Shown here: one piece after another, positions 50,206 through 58,651 of the stretch | Layout: the number at the start of each line of letters is the position of its first letter | Numbering within the stretch: position 1 is the first letter of the stretch | Assembly: GCA_965247255.1 (NCBI GenBank) | Contig: CBDFGS010000008.1 | Location: 1 to 64,000 of the forward strand | Origin: CBDFGS01 sp965247255 | GTDB taxonomy: Bacteria; Chloroflexota; Dehalococcoidia; Lucifugimonadales; CAUZJF01 | Reading direction: 5' to 3' | DNA length: 64,000 nt | The notes under the pieces: model-generated | What the model was told of the DNA's origin: nothing | The model's input: the letters and a program-made list of their open reading frames with translations, nothing else | Databases searched by the model: none | Position numbers and translations under genes: made by a program

Positions 50206-52080
50206 ATGGACCGGGAGCTAATCCGCAACTTCTGTATCATCGCCCACATCGACCACGGTAAGTCCACCCTCGCTGACCGGTTCCTCGAGCTCACCGGCGC
50301 AGTCGACCCCCGGGAGATGGTCGAGCAGCGCCTCGATACCATGGACCTGGAGCGTGAGCGTGGGATCACCATCAAGGCCCAGGCCGTCCGGCTCGACTAC
50401 GCCAGCCGCTCCGGGGCGACCTACCAGCTCAACCTGATCGATACGCCGGGTCACGTCGACTTCTCCTACGAGGTCTCACGAAGCCTCAGCGCGTGCGAAG
50501 GCGCAATCCTGGTGGTCGACGCCACCCAGGGAATTCAGGCGCAGACGATGGCCAACGTATACCTGGCCCTGGAACACGACCTCAAGATCATCCCCGTGGT
50601 GAATAAGATCGACCTCGGCGTCGCCGAGCCTGAGCGAGTGGCCCACGAGGTCCAGCACGCGTTTGGCTTCGACCCTGACGAGATCATCTTCGCATCGGCC
50701 AAGGAAGGCGAAGGGATCCGCGACGTTCTCGAGGCGATCGTCGACCGGATACCGCCACCTGGCGGAGACGACTCAGCCCCGCTCAGAGCGCTCGTGTTCG
50801 ACTCGAAGTACGACTCATATAAGGGTGTCATAGCCTACGTACGGGTGTTCGACGGAGTAATCCCGGATGGCAGCCGCCTGAGCATCATGTCCTCCGGGAC
50901 GCAGAGCGAGTCGCTTGAGCTCGGCAACTTCAGGCCGGAGCCCGTGCGCCTCGATAGTCTGGCAGCCGGCGAGGTCGGCTACATCGCCACGGGGCTGAAG
51001 AAGGTGGGAGACGCACCCGTCGGCGACACGATTACGCTGGCCGCCAACGGAGCGGACGTGCCGCTGGACACATATACGCCGCTGAAGCCAATGGTGTTTG
51101 CAGGCCTGTATCCCGCAGACGGCGAGGACTACGCCGACCTTCGTGACGCGCTGCAGAGGCTGCAGCTCAACGACGCCGCCCTCACCTTCGAACCGGAGAG
51201 CTCGATCGCGCTGGGCCCGGGATTCCGCTGCGGCTTCCTGGGCCTGCTCCACATGGACGTCGTCCAGGAGAGGCTGGAGCGCGAGTACGAGCTCAACATC
51301 CTTGTTACCGCGCCGGGGGTGGCCTACACCGTCGCCACCACCGACGGCCACGAGATCGAGATCGACAACCCCTCCAAGCTGCCCGAGCCTCAGCGGGTCG
51401 CCGAGGTGCGCGAGCCCTGGGTTGCGCTGACGGTGCTTTCGCCGGCTAGCTTCATCGGCACCCTTATAGATCTCGTCAACGGACGGCGCGGCGAGTTCAA
51501 GCGCATGGAGTACATTCAGTACGAAGCCTCGACCGACGCCGCTTCCGATGGCGAGACGGCGCGGCCCCAGGGCCGCCGCCAGTCTCCCGCCTCCAGCACC
51601 AGGGTGATGCTGGAGTTCAGCATGCCGCTATCGGAGATGCTCGTCGACTTCTACGACCAGCTCAAGTCCCGCACCCAGGGATACGCCTCCATGGACTACT
51701 CTCTGACAGAACGCCGCGCGGGGAACCTCGTCCGGCTCGACATCCTGGTGAACGGCGAACCAGTAGACGCGCTCTCTATAATCCTTCACAGGGATGGCGC
51801 ATTCCCCAGAGGTAGGGAGCTGGTCCGCGGGCTAAAAGAGCTGATCCCAAGGCAGCTCTTCGAGGTCGCCATTCAGGCTGCCATCGGTAATAAAGTCCTC
51901 GCCCGCGAAACGATCCGGGCGCTCCGCAAGAACGTCACCGCCAAGTGCTACGGCGGCGACGTCACGCGAAAGCGCAAGCTGCTGGAGAAGCAGGCGGAGG
52001 GCAAGAAGCGAATGAAGCGCGTTGGCAGCGTGGAGGTCCCCCAGGAGGCGTTTCTGAGTATCCTGAAGATCGAGCGCTAG
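50206..52080 (+). CDS. lepA: Elongation factor 4 (back-translocating GTPase)
   Basis: This 624-residue translational GTPase has the P-loop AHIDHGKSTLADRFLE, switch I ERERGITIKAQAV, DTPGHVDFSYEV and NKIDLG, then the LepA-specific C-terminal domain ending RRHAKAQ-like KCYGGDVTRKRKLLEKQAEGKKRMK. It is about 20 residues longer than usual because of a hydrophilic insert (TDAASDGETARPQGRRQSPA) in domain V. The ribosome site is weak. It acts on the ribosome under stress. Confidence 0.97.
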   Translation: MDRELIRNFCIIAHIDHGKSTLADRFLELTGAVDPREMVEQRLDTMDLERERGITIKAQAVRLDYASRSGATYQLNLIDTPGHVDFSYEVSRSLSACEGAILVVDATQGIQAQTMANVYLALEHDLKIIPVVNKIDLGVAEPERVAHEVQHAFGFDPDEIIFASAKEGEGIRDVLEAIVDRIPPPGGDDSAPLRALVFDSKYDSYKGVIAYVRVFDGVIPDGSRLSIMSSGTQSESLELGNFRPEPVRLDSLAAGEVGYIATGLKKVGDAPVGDTITLAANGADVPLDTYTPLKPMVFAGLYPADGEDYADLRDALQRLQLNDAALTFEPESSIALGPGFRCGFLGLLHMDVVQERLEREYELNILVTAPGVAYTVATTDGHEIEIDNPSKLPEPQRVAEVREPWVALTVLSPASFIGTLIDLVNGRRGEFKRMEYIQYEASTDAASDGETARPQGRRQSPASSTRVMLEFSMPLSEMLVDFYDQLKSRTQGYASMDYSLTERRAGNLVRLDILVNGEPVDALSIILHRDGAFPRGRELVRGLKELIPRQLFEVAIQAAIGNKVLARETIRALRKNVTAKCYGGDVTRKRKLLEKQAEGKKRMKRVGSVEVPQEAFLSILKIER

Positions 52081-52162
52081 CGAGGTCAATAGACAGCGGA
52101 TCACCCTCGTCTCATCCTTCTCCAATCAGGGGAGAAGGGGCGCGATTTCGGTGTCGCGCCGC

Positions 52163-52867
52163 CTACTGAGGAATGCTGTCCTCCGGCACGAACGAGCGGT
52201 CCTGCGGATAGTAGCCGATGACTTTGCGGCCGTGCTCCAGATCGTAGAGCTTCCAGTTGCAGTCCGACACGCCGTAAACGAGCTCCCACTCCACACCCGG
52301 GTGCGTAATGGCCTGCTCGAATAGCCTTACACAGTCGGCGTGGCTCAGGTGCTTCGGGTGGTCCTCAGGCACCGGCCGGTCTGCCTTCAGGTTGCCGATC
52401 CGTACACCCACCGTCTCCAGACCGTGCTGGCGCGTATACATGCGGGCCATGCCCTCTGCGAAGATCTTGGAGATCGTGTAGAGGCTGTCCGGCAGGGGAT
52501 ACAGGTCCATCGTGCGCTTCGTGGTCTTCGGATGCTGGTCCACCACTGCTGCGCGGCTGGCGTATACGACCCGCTTGACCTTGTTCCGGACCGCGGCCTC
52601 GAAAACGTTGTGAGTGCCGGTCATGCTGTTCTTCACGGTGCCCTCCCAGTCTTTCTGACTGGGTTTCGCCGTGGTCAAGTGGATGATAGCGTCCATCCCC
52701 CTGGAGACGTCCAGAACCCCGTCAAAATCGGAGACGTCGCCGACGGTGGCGTGGTCGAGCAGCGGCATCTCGTCGATGTCGAGGCCGTGAATCTCGTGCC
52801 GCTCCCTCAGCCCTTTGGTCAGCACGGTGCCGATGATCCCGGCAGCGCCCGTCATGAGTACTCGCAT
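52163..52867 (-). CDS. NAD-dependent epimerase/dehydratase (uronate-dehydrogenase-like)
   Basis: This 234-residue SDR has VLMTGAAGIIGTVLTKGL at its start, MDAIIHLTTAKPS, VVYASRAAVVD in the catalytic serine region, YTISKIFAEGMARMY (YxxxK) and the ending WELVYGVSDCNWKLYDLEHGRKVIGYYPQD, which matches the paralogue at 21337-22119. The shared ending suggests the same type of sugar-acid substrate. It is short for an extended SDR. AGGAGGGAGAC precedes the ATG. Confidence 0.9.
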   Translation of the reverse strand: MRVLMTGAAGIIGTVLTKGLRERHEIHGLDIDEMPLLDHATVGDVSDFDGVLDVSRGMDAIIHLTTAKPSQKDWEGTVKNSMTGTHNVFEAAVRNKVKRVVYASRAAVVDQHPKTTKRTMDLYPLPDSLYTISKIFAEGMARMYTRQHGLETVGVRIGNLKADRPVPEDHPKHLSHADCVRLFEQAITHPGVEWELVYGVSDCNWKLYDLEHGRKVIGYYPQDRSFVPEDSIPQ

Positions 52868-53001
52868 GTCTCCCTCCTAAGATCGTATGATGTCGCACGC
52901 GGATACGAGAATCCGATTGAGGCGGGCTGAAGTGTAGTGTCATACACCGGGGTTGTCCAGGCTCGCGTGTCACCTCATACAGGAAGACCAGCTCCGAAGC
53001 G

Positions 53002-54042
53002 ATGAAAGCGGTCTACATCACGGAACACGGCGGGACCGACGTGCTCACCTACGGCGATTTGCCGGAGCCGAAGGTCGGGCCCAACGACGTCAAGGTCGCC
53101 GTGAAGGCGTGCGCGCTGAACCGGCTGGACGTGTTTACGCGGCTGGGAGTCCGCGGAACGCGGATGGACCTCACCGAGCCGCACGTCCTCGGCGGAGACG
53201 TGGCAGGAGACGTGACGGAGGTGGGAGGCGAAGTCACACGTGTCCGCGCGGGAGACCGCGTGTTGCTCAACCCAAGGCTCACCTGCGGCGACTGCCGCGC
53301 GTGCGAGGCCGGCGACGACGACTTGTGCGTGCGACCGGGCGGGCTTGGGGCGACGACGAACGGAGGATACGCGGAGTTCGTCACGGCCCCGGCCGTCAAC
53401 GTAGTGCCGCTTCCCGACTCCCTATCGTACGTCGAGGCGGCTTCCCTGCCCACCGTGTTCATGCCGGCCTGGGCAATCCTGCTTCGCCGAGGCGACCTGA
53501 AACCGTGGGAGACGGCGCTGGTCCTATCGGCTTCCAGCGGCGTCGGGACGGCGGCGATTCAAGTTGGCAAGAACATCGTCGGGGCTACCGTAATCGCCAC
53601 GACCAGCAGCGAGGAGAAGGCGCGGAAGGCGCGAGAGCTGGGCGCCGACTACGTGATCGACTACACCAACGAGGATATTGAGGCACGCGTCAAGGAGCTG
53701 ACGGACGGCCGCGGCGTCGACGTCGTGGTCGACCACGTCGGCTCGGACTTCTGGCCCGCGGCCTCGGCCTCGCTGGCGCGCGGCGGACGCTACGGCATAT
53801 GCGGCGTGACCACCGGCTACCGAGTGGAACTTCAGATAGGCCTCATGTTTCTGCGGTCGCAAACGGTCTTCGGCGCGTACATGGGACGCAAGGCGGACTT
53901 GAGACACATAGTGCACACAGCGGCGCGGGGCATCATTCGCGGCATCGTCCACAGGACCTTTCCGCTGGACCAGGCGGCGGAGGCTCACCAGGTCATGGAG
54001 GAGCGAAGCTTCTTCGGTAAGCTGGTGCTAACCGTCGAGTGA
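53002..54042 (+). CDS. Zinc-binding alcohol dehydrogenase / quinone oxidoreductase (MDR)
   Basis: This 346-residue medium-chain dehydrogenase has the GroES-like N-terminus (VKVAVKACALNRLDVFTRLG) and a full structural zinc lobe, CGDCRACEAGDDDLC. The cofactor motif is LVLSASSGVGTAAIQVGKN, the AxxGVG form typical of NADPH-dependent quinone reductases. The usual catalytic-zinc Cys is replaced by Asn (ALNRLD) and the GHE-type motif by LGGDVAG. It therefore probably keeps only the structural zinc and works as a reductase. The substrate is unknown. Confidence 0.92.
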   Translation: MKAVYITEHGGTDVLTYGDLPEPKVGPNDVKVAVKACALNRLDVFTRLGVRGTRMDLTEPHVLGGDVAGDVTEVGGEVTRVRAGDRVLLNPRLTCGDCRACEAGDDDLCVRPGGLGATTNGGYAEFVTAPAVNVVPLPDSLSYVEAASLPTVFMPAWAILLRRGDLKPWETALVLSASSGVGTAAIQVGKNIVGATVIATTSSEEKARKARELGADYVIDYTNEDIEARVKELTDGRGVDVVVDHVGSDFWPAASASLARGGRYGICGVTTGYRVELQIGLMFLRSQTVFGAYMGRKADLRHIVHTAARGIIRGIVHRTFPLDQAAEAHQVMEERSFFGKLVLTVE

Positions 54043-54176
54043 AGGCATAGAGGGCAAACCCGTACCGAGTCGCGACGCCTCACGACTCACCCTGGTCGCG
54101 CGGCTGGCCAACAGAAAGGCCATTGACCCCGCCGAGCTGCCCTCGCCAATACACGGAGGGAGGTTTTTCTTGCCCA

Positions 54177-54521
54177 ATGGCTGACGACTGCATCTTTTGC
54201 AAGATCCGGACCGGGGAGATCGAGAGCGAAGTCTTGTACCAGGACGATACCTGTTTCGTCATCCGGGACATCGCACCCAGGGCCCCGGTCCACATGCTGG
54301 TCATTCCCAACCGTCACTTCACCTATCTAACGAATCTGACTCCTGCCTACTACTCGATGATCGGCGGCATGTTCAAGGCGGCCGAGGAGATGGCCCGGCG
54401 CGAAGGGGTTGCCGAGTCCGGCTACCGCCTCGTCGTTAACCAGGGCACAGACTCGGGACAGCAGGTCCCGCACCTCCACCTACATCTGCTAGGTGGAGAG
54501 CGGCTCGGAGGCATGGCGTAG
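54177..54521 (+). CDS. HIT-family nucleotide hydrolase
   Basis: This 114-residue protein has the HinT layout: DDCIFCKIRTGEIESEVLYQDD with the CxxC pair, FVIRDIAPRAPVHMLVIPNRH and the HIT motif VPHLHLHLLGG (HxHxHxx) near the C-terminus. HinT enzymes hydrolyse purine nucleoside phosphoramidates and adenylates. The ATG at 54177 lies 12 bases after GGAGGGAGG, a rather long spacing; the 18-codon upstream extension is not family-like. Confidence 0.95.
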   Translation: MADDCIFCKIRTGEIESEVLYQDDTCFVIRDIAPRAPVHMLVIPNRHFTYLTNLTPAYYSMIGGMFKAAEEMARREGVAESGYRLVVNQGTDSGQQVPHLHLHLLGGERLGGMA

Positions 54522-54656
54522 CATCGCCGGGGAGGCGGCGCCTGTTCAGTGAGGTGGGCGGGTCAACATCATCGGGGCAATCGTCTGGTGGCCCGTCGAA
54601 GGATGTTGTAAACTGTTTCCGCTCTCAGCATCCGGGCATCCAGCTCAAGGTAGGAC

Positions 54657-54860
54657 ATGGCAGACGTAGTCGGTTCCAGCGTAGTTACCTGCCCATCGTG
54701 TTCGGTGCAGTGCATAGTCAGGTCCTGGTCGTGCGGATGCCAGGGGCTCGACTATCCGAACCACCCCTTCGACTGCAAGCAACCCCGACCCTATTTCGAC
54801 GCCTATCGACGCTACTGCCAGAAAGTGGATACCCACGGCGGGAATCCACAGACACACTAG
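54657..54860 (+). CDS. Small cysteine-rich hypothetical protein
   Basis: I do not recognise this 67-residue protein. It has eight cysteines (TCPSCSVQC, SWSCGCQG, FDCKQPRP, RRYCQK), enough for one or two zinc sites, and an aromatic C-terminus. An AAGGTAGGAC ribosome site precedes the ATG, in favour of a real gene. It lies between the HIT and VOC genes, in a 370-bp gap that is otherwise empty. Confidence 0.4.
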   Translation: MADVVGSSVVTCPSCSVQCIVRSWSCGCQGLDYPNHPFDCKQPRPYFDAYRRYCQKVDTHGGNPQTH

Positions 54861-54895
54861 GCCCACCGGCGCTGATCGCCGCTTCGCCTCTCACT

Positions 54896-55765
54896 TCAGC
54901 CGCGCTCTATCAGCGTAATCGGTACTCCGTTGGCGTCGTCGGCGTCGAGTACCGCTACTCCATCGCCCGCTTTCCTGGCACGAATCTCCCTCGCGGCAAG
55001 GTACACGGTCGTTGCCCTCAGGTCGCGCACCCTTAAAGCCAGCGAATAAGGGGCCTCGCCGTGGTGTTCGAGAAAGTCGGCAAGGGCCCCCTGGCCCAAC
55101 GGCGAGACGAAGTCGAGGGAGCAATTGCTCAGCATTAGCCTGGCCCGCATGGCCTTCCCGTTTTCCGCTACGCGGTCCACCACCCGCTGGGGAAGATCGA
55201 ACATGGTTTGCCAGCGGGCCGCGGCCGCATCCGCGTCATGCACCGCCAGCGCCAGGTGATCGACGCCGAGCACGCCGTTGGGGTGGTTGGTCGGCTCAGG
55301 GGGCTCCGTGTACCTCTCCGACACGCTGTGGTCGTGCTGGATGAAGAACGTCTGGCTCCCCGGGGTGGCGGCCACGTCGATGGCAGCCTGACTCCAGCTG
55401 TAAGACACGGTCCCGTCCTCGGCGTGCCTCGCGCCCGGGACCGGGTCCTTCACCGTCACGCCCCTACTGCGGAGCGCAGCCACCGAGGAATCGATGTCAT
55501 CGGTCCCCAGTGCGAAGATAAAGAGCCCCTCCCTCGACTCGAGGAACCTCACCATGTTGGGGCGGAACACCGGCTCGGTTGGGTCGCGTATCGCGATTAG
55601 CTCCAGGTACTCCGGGCCGAACACGATGAGCCTGTTGTGGGACGCGCGCCCCGGGTGCACTCCCTCCGGCGTGACCTTGAACCCCAGCCTGTCGCCGAAG
55701 ATGCCTGGGGTCCGGCCGAGGTCCCGTACGGCGATCAAGATGTGGTCAAGACGTAGTGCAGTCAT
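54896..55765 (-). CDS. VOC-family (glyoxalase-like) protein with two modules
   Basis: This 289-residue protein contains two vicinal-oxygen-chelate modules. The first starts LRLDHILIAVRDLGRTPGIFGDRLGFKVTPEGVHPGRASHN and the second GVDHLALAVHDADAAAARWQTMFDLPQRVV. Metal ligands would be the His in LDHILIAV, the Glu in EYLELIA and the His in VDHLALAV. The pattern is that of Glyoxalase_3 or extradiol-dioxygenase-like proteins of unknown substrate. The ribosome site is weak. Confidence 0.87.
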   Translation of the reverse strand: MTALRLDHILIAVRDLGRTPGIFGDRLGFKVTPEGVHPGRASHNRLIVFGPEYLELIAIRDPTEPVFRPNMVRFLESREGLFIFALGTDDIDSSVAALRSRGVTVKDPVPGARHAEDGTVSYSWSQAAIDVAATPGSQTFFIQHDHSVSERYTEPPEPTNHPNGVLGVDHLALAVHDADAAAARWQTMFDLPQRVVDRVAENGKAMRARLMLSNCSLDFVSPLGQGALADFLEHHGEAPYSLALRVRDLRATTVYLAAREIRARKAGDGVAVLDADDANGVPITLIERG

Positions 55766-55874
55766 AGTGATTTAGTCCACGCCTGGTAGCTCTGCGCGAG
55801 ATCGCCCGGCACAATCAATACCTCTCTTTCTCTGCGCTCTCAGCGCACTCGGTGGTGCAGTCTTTCTTGGGATC

Positions 55875-57455
55875 TCAGCCGGCCTGCCCGCCGAACTCGA
55901 CCTCGATACGGTGGCGGCCGGTGGCCCCATCAGGTAGTGTCGGGGAGCGCAGAGCGGTCTGGACCGCTCCGGTCCCGTCGGTTGCGCGGACTAATGGCGA
56001 GATACGTCGCTCGCCAGCATAGCTGAGCTCGCTTTTCCAGATCACCCAGGCGTACGGGGATAGCGGCTCGCTGATCTCGTCGACGTCCCTCCAGGTCTGG
56101 CCCTCGTCGTAGCTAAGCTCGACTGCCGAGACGCCTCGATCCCCTGCGAAGGCCACGCCGCCCATCGCAACGCCTTGAGGGGCATGGACCGTCCCGGACG
56201 CGGGTGTATCGATCCGCGACATCGTCTTGACCTCCGGCTGGTCGGTCCAGCCACGCTGCTGCCAGAATCCGCGGATGTTTTTGTCCACGGGCTCGATCCT
56301 CGTCAGCCACTTCACGCTCTTTAGGCCGAAGAACCCGGGGATGATGAGACGCGCCGGGTATCCGTGTTTTGGTGGCAGCGGGACGCCATTCATCAGGTAC
56401 GCTACCAGTACCCTGCCCTCTCGTGCGCGGTCTAAAGAGATGCTCTCAGAATACCCGTCGCTGGCTGCGAAGGAGATGTCCACGACGTCTGGGCCGACCC
56501 CCGCCCGTTCAAGGATGTCGCTGAGGGGGACACCGCGCCACTCCGCGTTGCTGATGAGGTCGCCCCCGACCTCGTTGCTGATGCATTCCAGAGTCACAAT
56601 CTGGTCCACCGAAGGCATGGCCCGCAGCTCGTCGTAGGTCAGCGTAAAGGGCTTGTCCACCAGCCCCGCCACCTCTAGTGTCCACTCGTTCGAGTCGACG
56701 GCCGGATCGATCAGGTTCTTGGAGATGACGTAGAACTTGCCGTTAGGCGTGATCTCGGCGGATAGCTGACCTGGTGTGCGAAACGCCCCACTTCCCTTCA
56801 TTTGGGACCGCCCAATGTCGATTAGCAGCTTCCCGCCATACACGAAGATAGCGCTGAACAACGTCCACGCGCCAAGCTGGCGCAGGAATGATCGCCGGGC
56901 GGGATGCGTGGGTGCGCTGGCCGCGTCGACCTCGCCCCTAACGAAGAGCGTTCCCAAGGCGACGCCGTATACGCCGAACGCGGCGAGACTGGAGAGCACA
57001 AACCCGGTTACACCGCCTCGAACGGACGTGCCGAAGAACCCTCCCCCGAACAGCGGCACGAGGACCGCCATGCTGACCAACCATAGGCCGAGGGAGAACC
57101 AGAAAGCCCTCGTCCATTCCACATATCTGTTGACTCGCCACCGCCGGGCGATGGCGCCGTACCCAACCCCCGCCGCCCCTCCTGTCACAACCTGGGCCGC
57201 GAGCAGTCCCACGAACATGAGTGGCTTGGCCGAGAACGACAGCGTCACCAGCAAGAAGTCGATTACCTCCGGCGGCAGCACCGAGGTGAACCAGTCCGCG
57301 GCCAGCTCGGTGATAGTCAGCGCGTCCCACGTCAGCCGCGCTCCCACCGTAAACAGCACCATCGCGAACCCCGCGATGATGCCGTGCTTCGCCGCCACCA
57401 AATGCGAAGTGGGCTGAACGTCGTCGGCACGCGAGCTCTGTCGTTGTTCGATCAT
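55875..57455 (-). CDS. Membrane-fused molybdopterin-dependent (sulfite oxidase-type) oxidoreductase
   Basis: This 526-residue protein joins an N-terminal membrane domain of about five helices (HGIIAGFAMVLFTVGARL, VIDFLLVTLSFSAKPLMFVGLLAAQVV, AFWFSLGLWLVSMAVLVPLF, GFVLSSLAAFGVYGVALG, LGAWTLFSAIFVYGGKLLI) to a sulfite-oxidase-like molybdopterin domain. The latter carries the cofactor Cys in IVTLECISNEVGG and the LIIPGFFGLKSVKWLTRIE segment. A dimerisation beta-domain (MGGVAFAGDRGVSAVELSYDEGQTWRDV) follows. Orientation is inferred: the enzyme domain should be extracytoplasmic. The length after the membrane part is normal. ATG 57455 precedes the first helix, but its ribosome site is poor. Confidence 0.92.
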   Translation of the reverse strand: MIEQRQSSRADDVQPTSHLVAAKHGIIAGFAMVLFTVGARLTWDALTITELAADWFTSVLPPEVIDFLLVTLSFSAKPLMFVGLLAAQVVTGGAAGVGYGAIARRWRVNRYVEWTRAFWFSLGLWLVSMAVLVPLFGGGFFGTSVRGGVTGFVLSSLAAFGVYGVALGTLFVRGEVDAASAPTHPARRSFLRQLGAWTLFSAIFVYGGKLLIDIGRSQMKGSGAFRTPGQLSAEITPNGKFYVISKNLIDPAVDSNEWTLEVAGLVDKPFTLTYDELRAMPSVDQIVTLECISNEVGGDLISNAEWRGVPLSDILERAGVGPDVVDISFAASDGYSESISLDRAREGRVLVAYLMNGVPLPPKHGYPARLIIPGFFGLKSVKWLTRIEPVDKNIRGFWQQRGWTDQPEVKTMSRIDTPASGTVHAPQGVAMGGVAFAGDRGVSAVELSYDEGQTWRDVDEISEPLSPYAWVIWKSELSYAGERRISPLVRATDGTGAVQTALRSPTLPDGATGRHRIEVEFGGQAG

Positions 57456-57689
57456 GTCAATGATAGAAGCTGTAGACGGGTCGTTCCGATACCGAATCGG
57501 GAGCGCGCATAGGAAGTAACTATGCCCAAACTTCGTAGGGGCGCTGCTTGCCGCGCCCACGCCGGCCCTCTCGCAACACTCCTTGACTTAGAGCAGTTAC
57601 CCAGCCTGTCGAAGCAGCGTAATGAAAGGGTAGCGCTGTCAGATGCGTTCGTTGATAGAATACTCGAAAGCTCAGCGCAAAGGTAATCC

Positions 57690-58514
57690 ATGCCGACTTT
57701 GTACGTGGTAACGACCCCGATCGGGAATCTCGAAGACATAACCCTGCGCGCTCTCAGGGTCCTCGGCGAGGTAGGGCTTATCGCAGCGGAAGATACCCGC
57801 GTAACCAAGAAGCTACTCGCCCGCTACGAGATCCCCACACCTATAACGAGCTACCATGAGCACAACAGGGCTACGAAGATCCCCCGACTGCTGGCGGCGT
57901 TGGAGGAGAAGGACGTGGCCCTCGTATCCGACGCCGGCGTTCCGGGCTTGAGCGACCCCGGCGCCGAGCTTGTGGCGGCTGCCGCCGAGGCGGGAGTCCG
58001 GGTGGTGCCGGTCCCGGGCCCCTCGGCGCTGACCGCCGCAATCTCCGTCTCCGGGTTTGTGGCGGATGGCCTTGTGTACCTGGGATTCCTGCCCCGAAAG
58101 CGCGGTCAGCGCTCGAAGCTCCTGGTAGGGCTGCGTGATGAGCGCAGGCCGCTGGTCGCCTTCGAGGCCCCGCACAGGTTGCGCGCCTCTCTCGACGACA
58201 TCAGCGACGCGCTGGGAGACCGCCGGGTCGTCGTCTGCCGGGAGCTGACCAAGCTCCACGAGGAGGTCTTCCGCGGGACGGTGTCCGAGGCGATAGCACA
58301 CTTCACCGAGCCCCGGGGAGAGTTCGTGCTGGTGCTCGAAGGCTCGGGTCAATCAGCCGAAGCGCCTGAGCAGGCCTTGAAGAACGCCGCGGAGATGCTG
58401 GGCCGCATGTTTTCCGAGGGCGCCGGCTCGAAAGAGGCGGTGGCGATCGCGGCGAAAGAGCACGGCATCTCGCGCCGAGAGGCTTACCGGCTGTGGCTGG
58501 CGTCGAAGGACTAG
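57690..58514 (+). CDS. rsmI: 16S rRNA (cytidine-2'-O)-methyltransferase
   Basis: This 274-residue tetrapyrrole-methylase-fold enzyme 2'-O-methylates C1402 of 16S rRNA. It shows LYVVTTPIGNLEDITLRALRVL, IAAEDTRVTKKLLARY, ITSYHEHN, VALVSDAGVPGLSDPGAELV and the EAPHRLRASLDDI region, all RsmI signatures. The C-terminal helical domain is also present. AAAGGTAATCC precedes the ATG. metG follows on the same strand. Confidence 0.97.
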   Translation: MPTLYVVTTPIGNLEDITLRALRVLGEVGLIAAEDTRVTKKLLARYEIPTPITSYHEHNRATKIPRLLAALEEKDVALVSDAGVPGLSDPGAELVAAAAEAGVRVVPVPGPSALTAAISVSGFVADGLVYLGFLPRKRGQRSKLLVGLRDERRPLVAFEAPHRLRASLDDISDALGDRRVVVCRELTKLHEEVFRGTVSEAIAHFTEPRGEFVLVLEGSGQSAEAPEQALKNAAEMLGRMFSEGAGSKEAVAIAAKEHGISRREAYRLWLASKD

Positions 58515-58651
58515 GCCGGAAGGGCAATCAGCGGTGCCGGTGAGCGGCGCGACCTCCAGGCCTCAGAATCCTTTGCCAGGAACGGGCGACACGCGGTGCC
58601 TGTGATACCATTTAAATTCGGAATTTCTACCTACGGAAGTCCCCATCCGAC

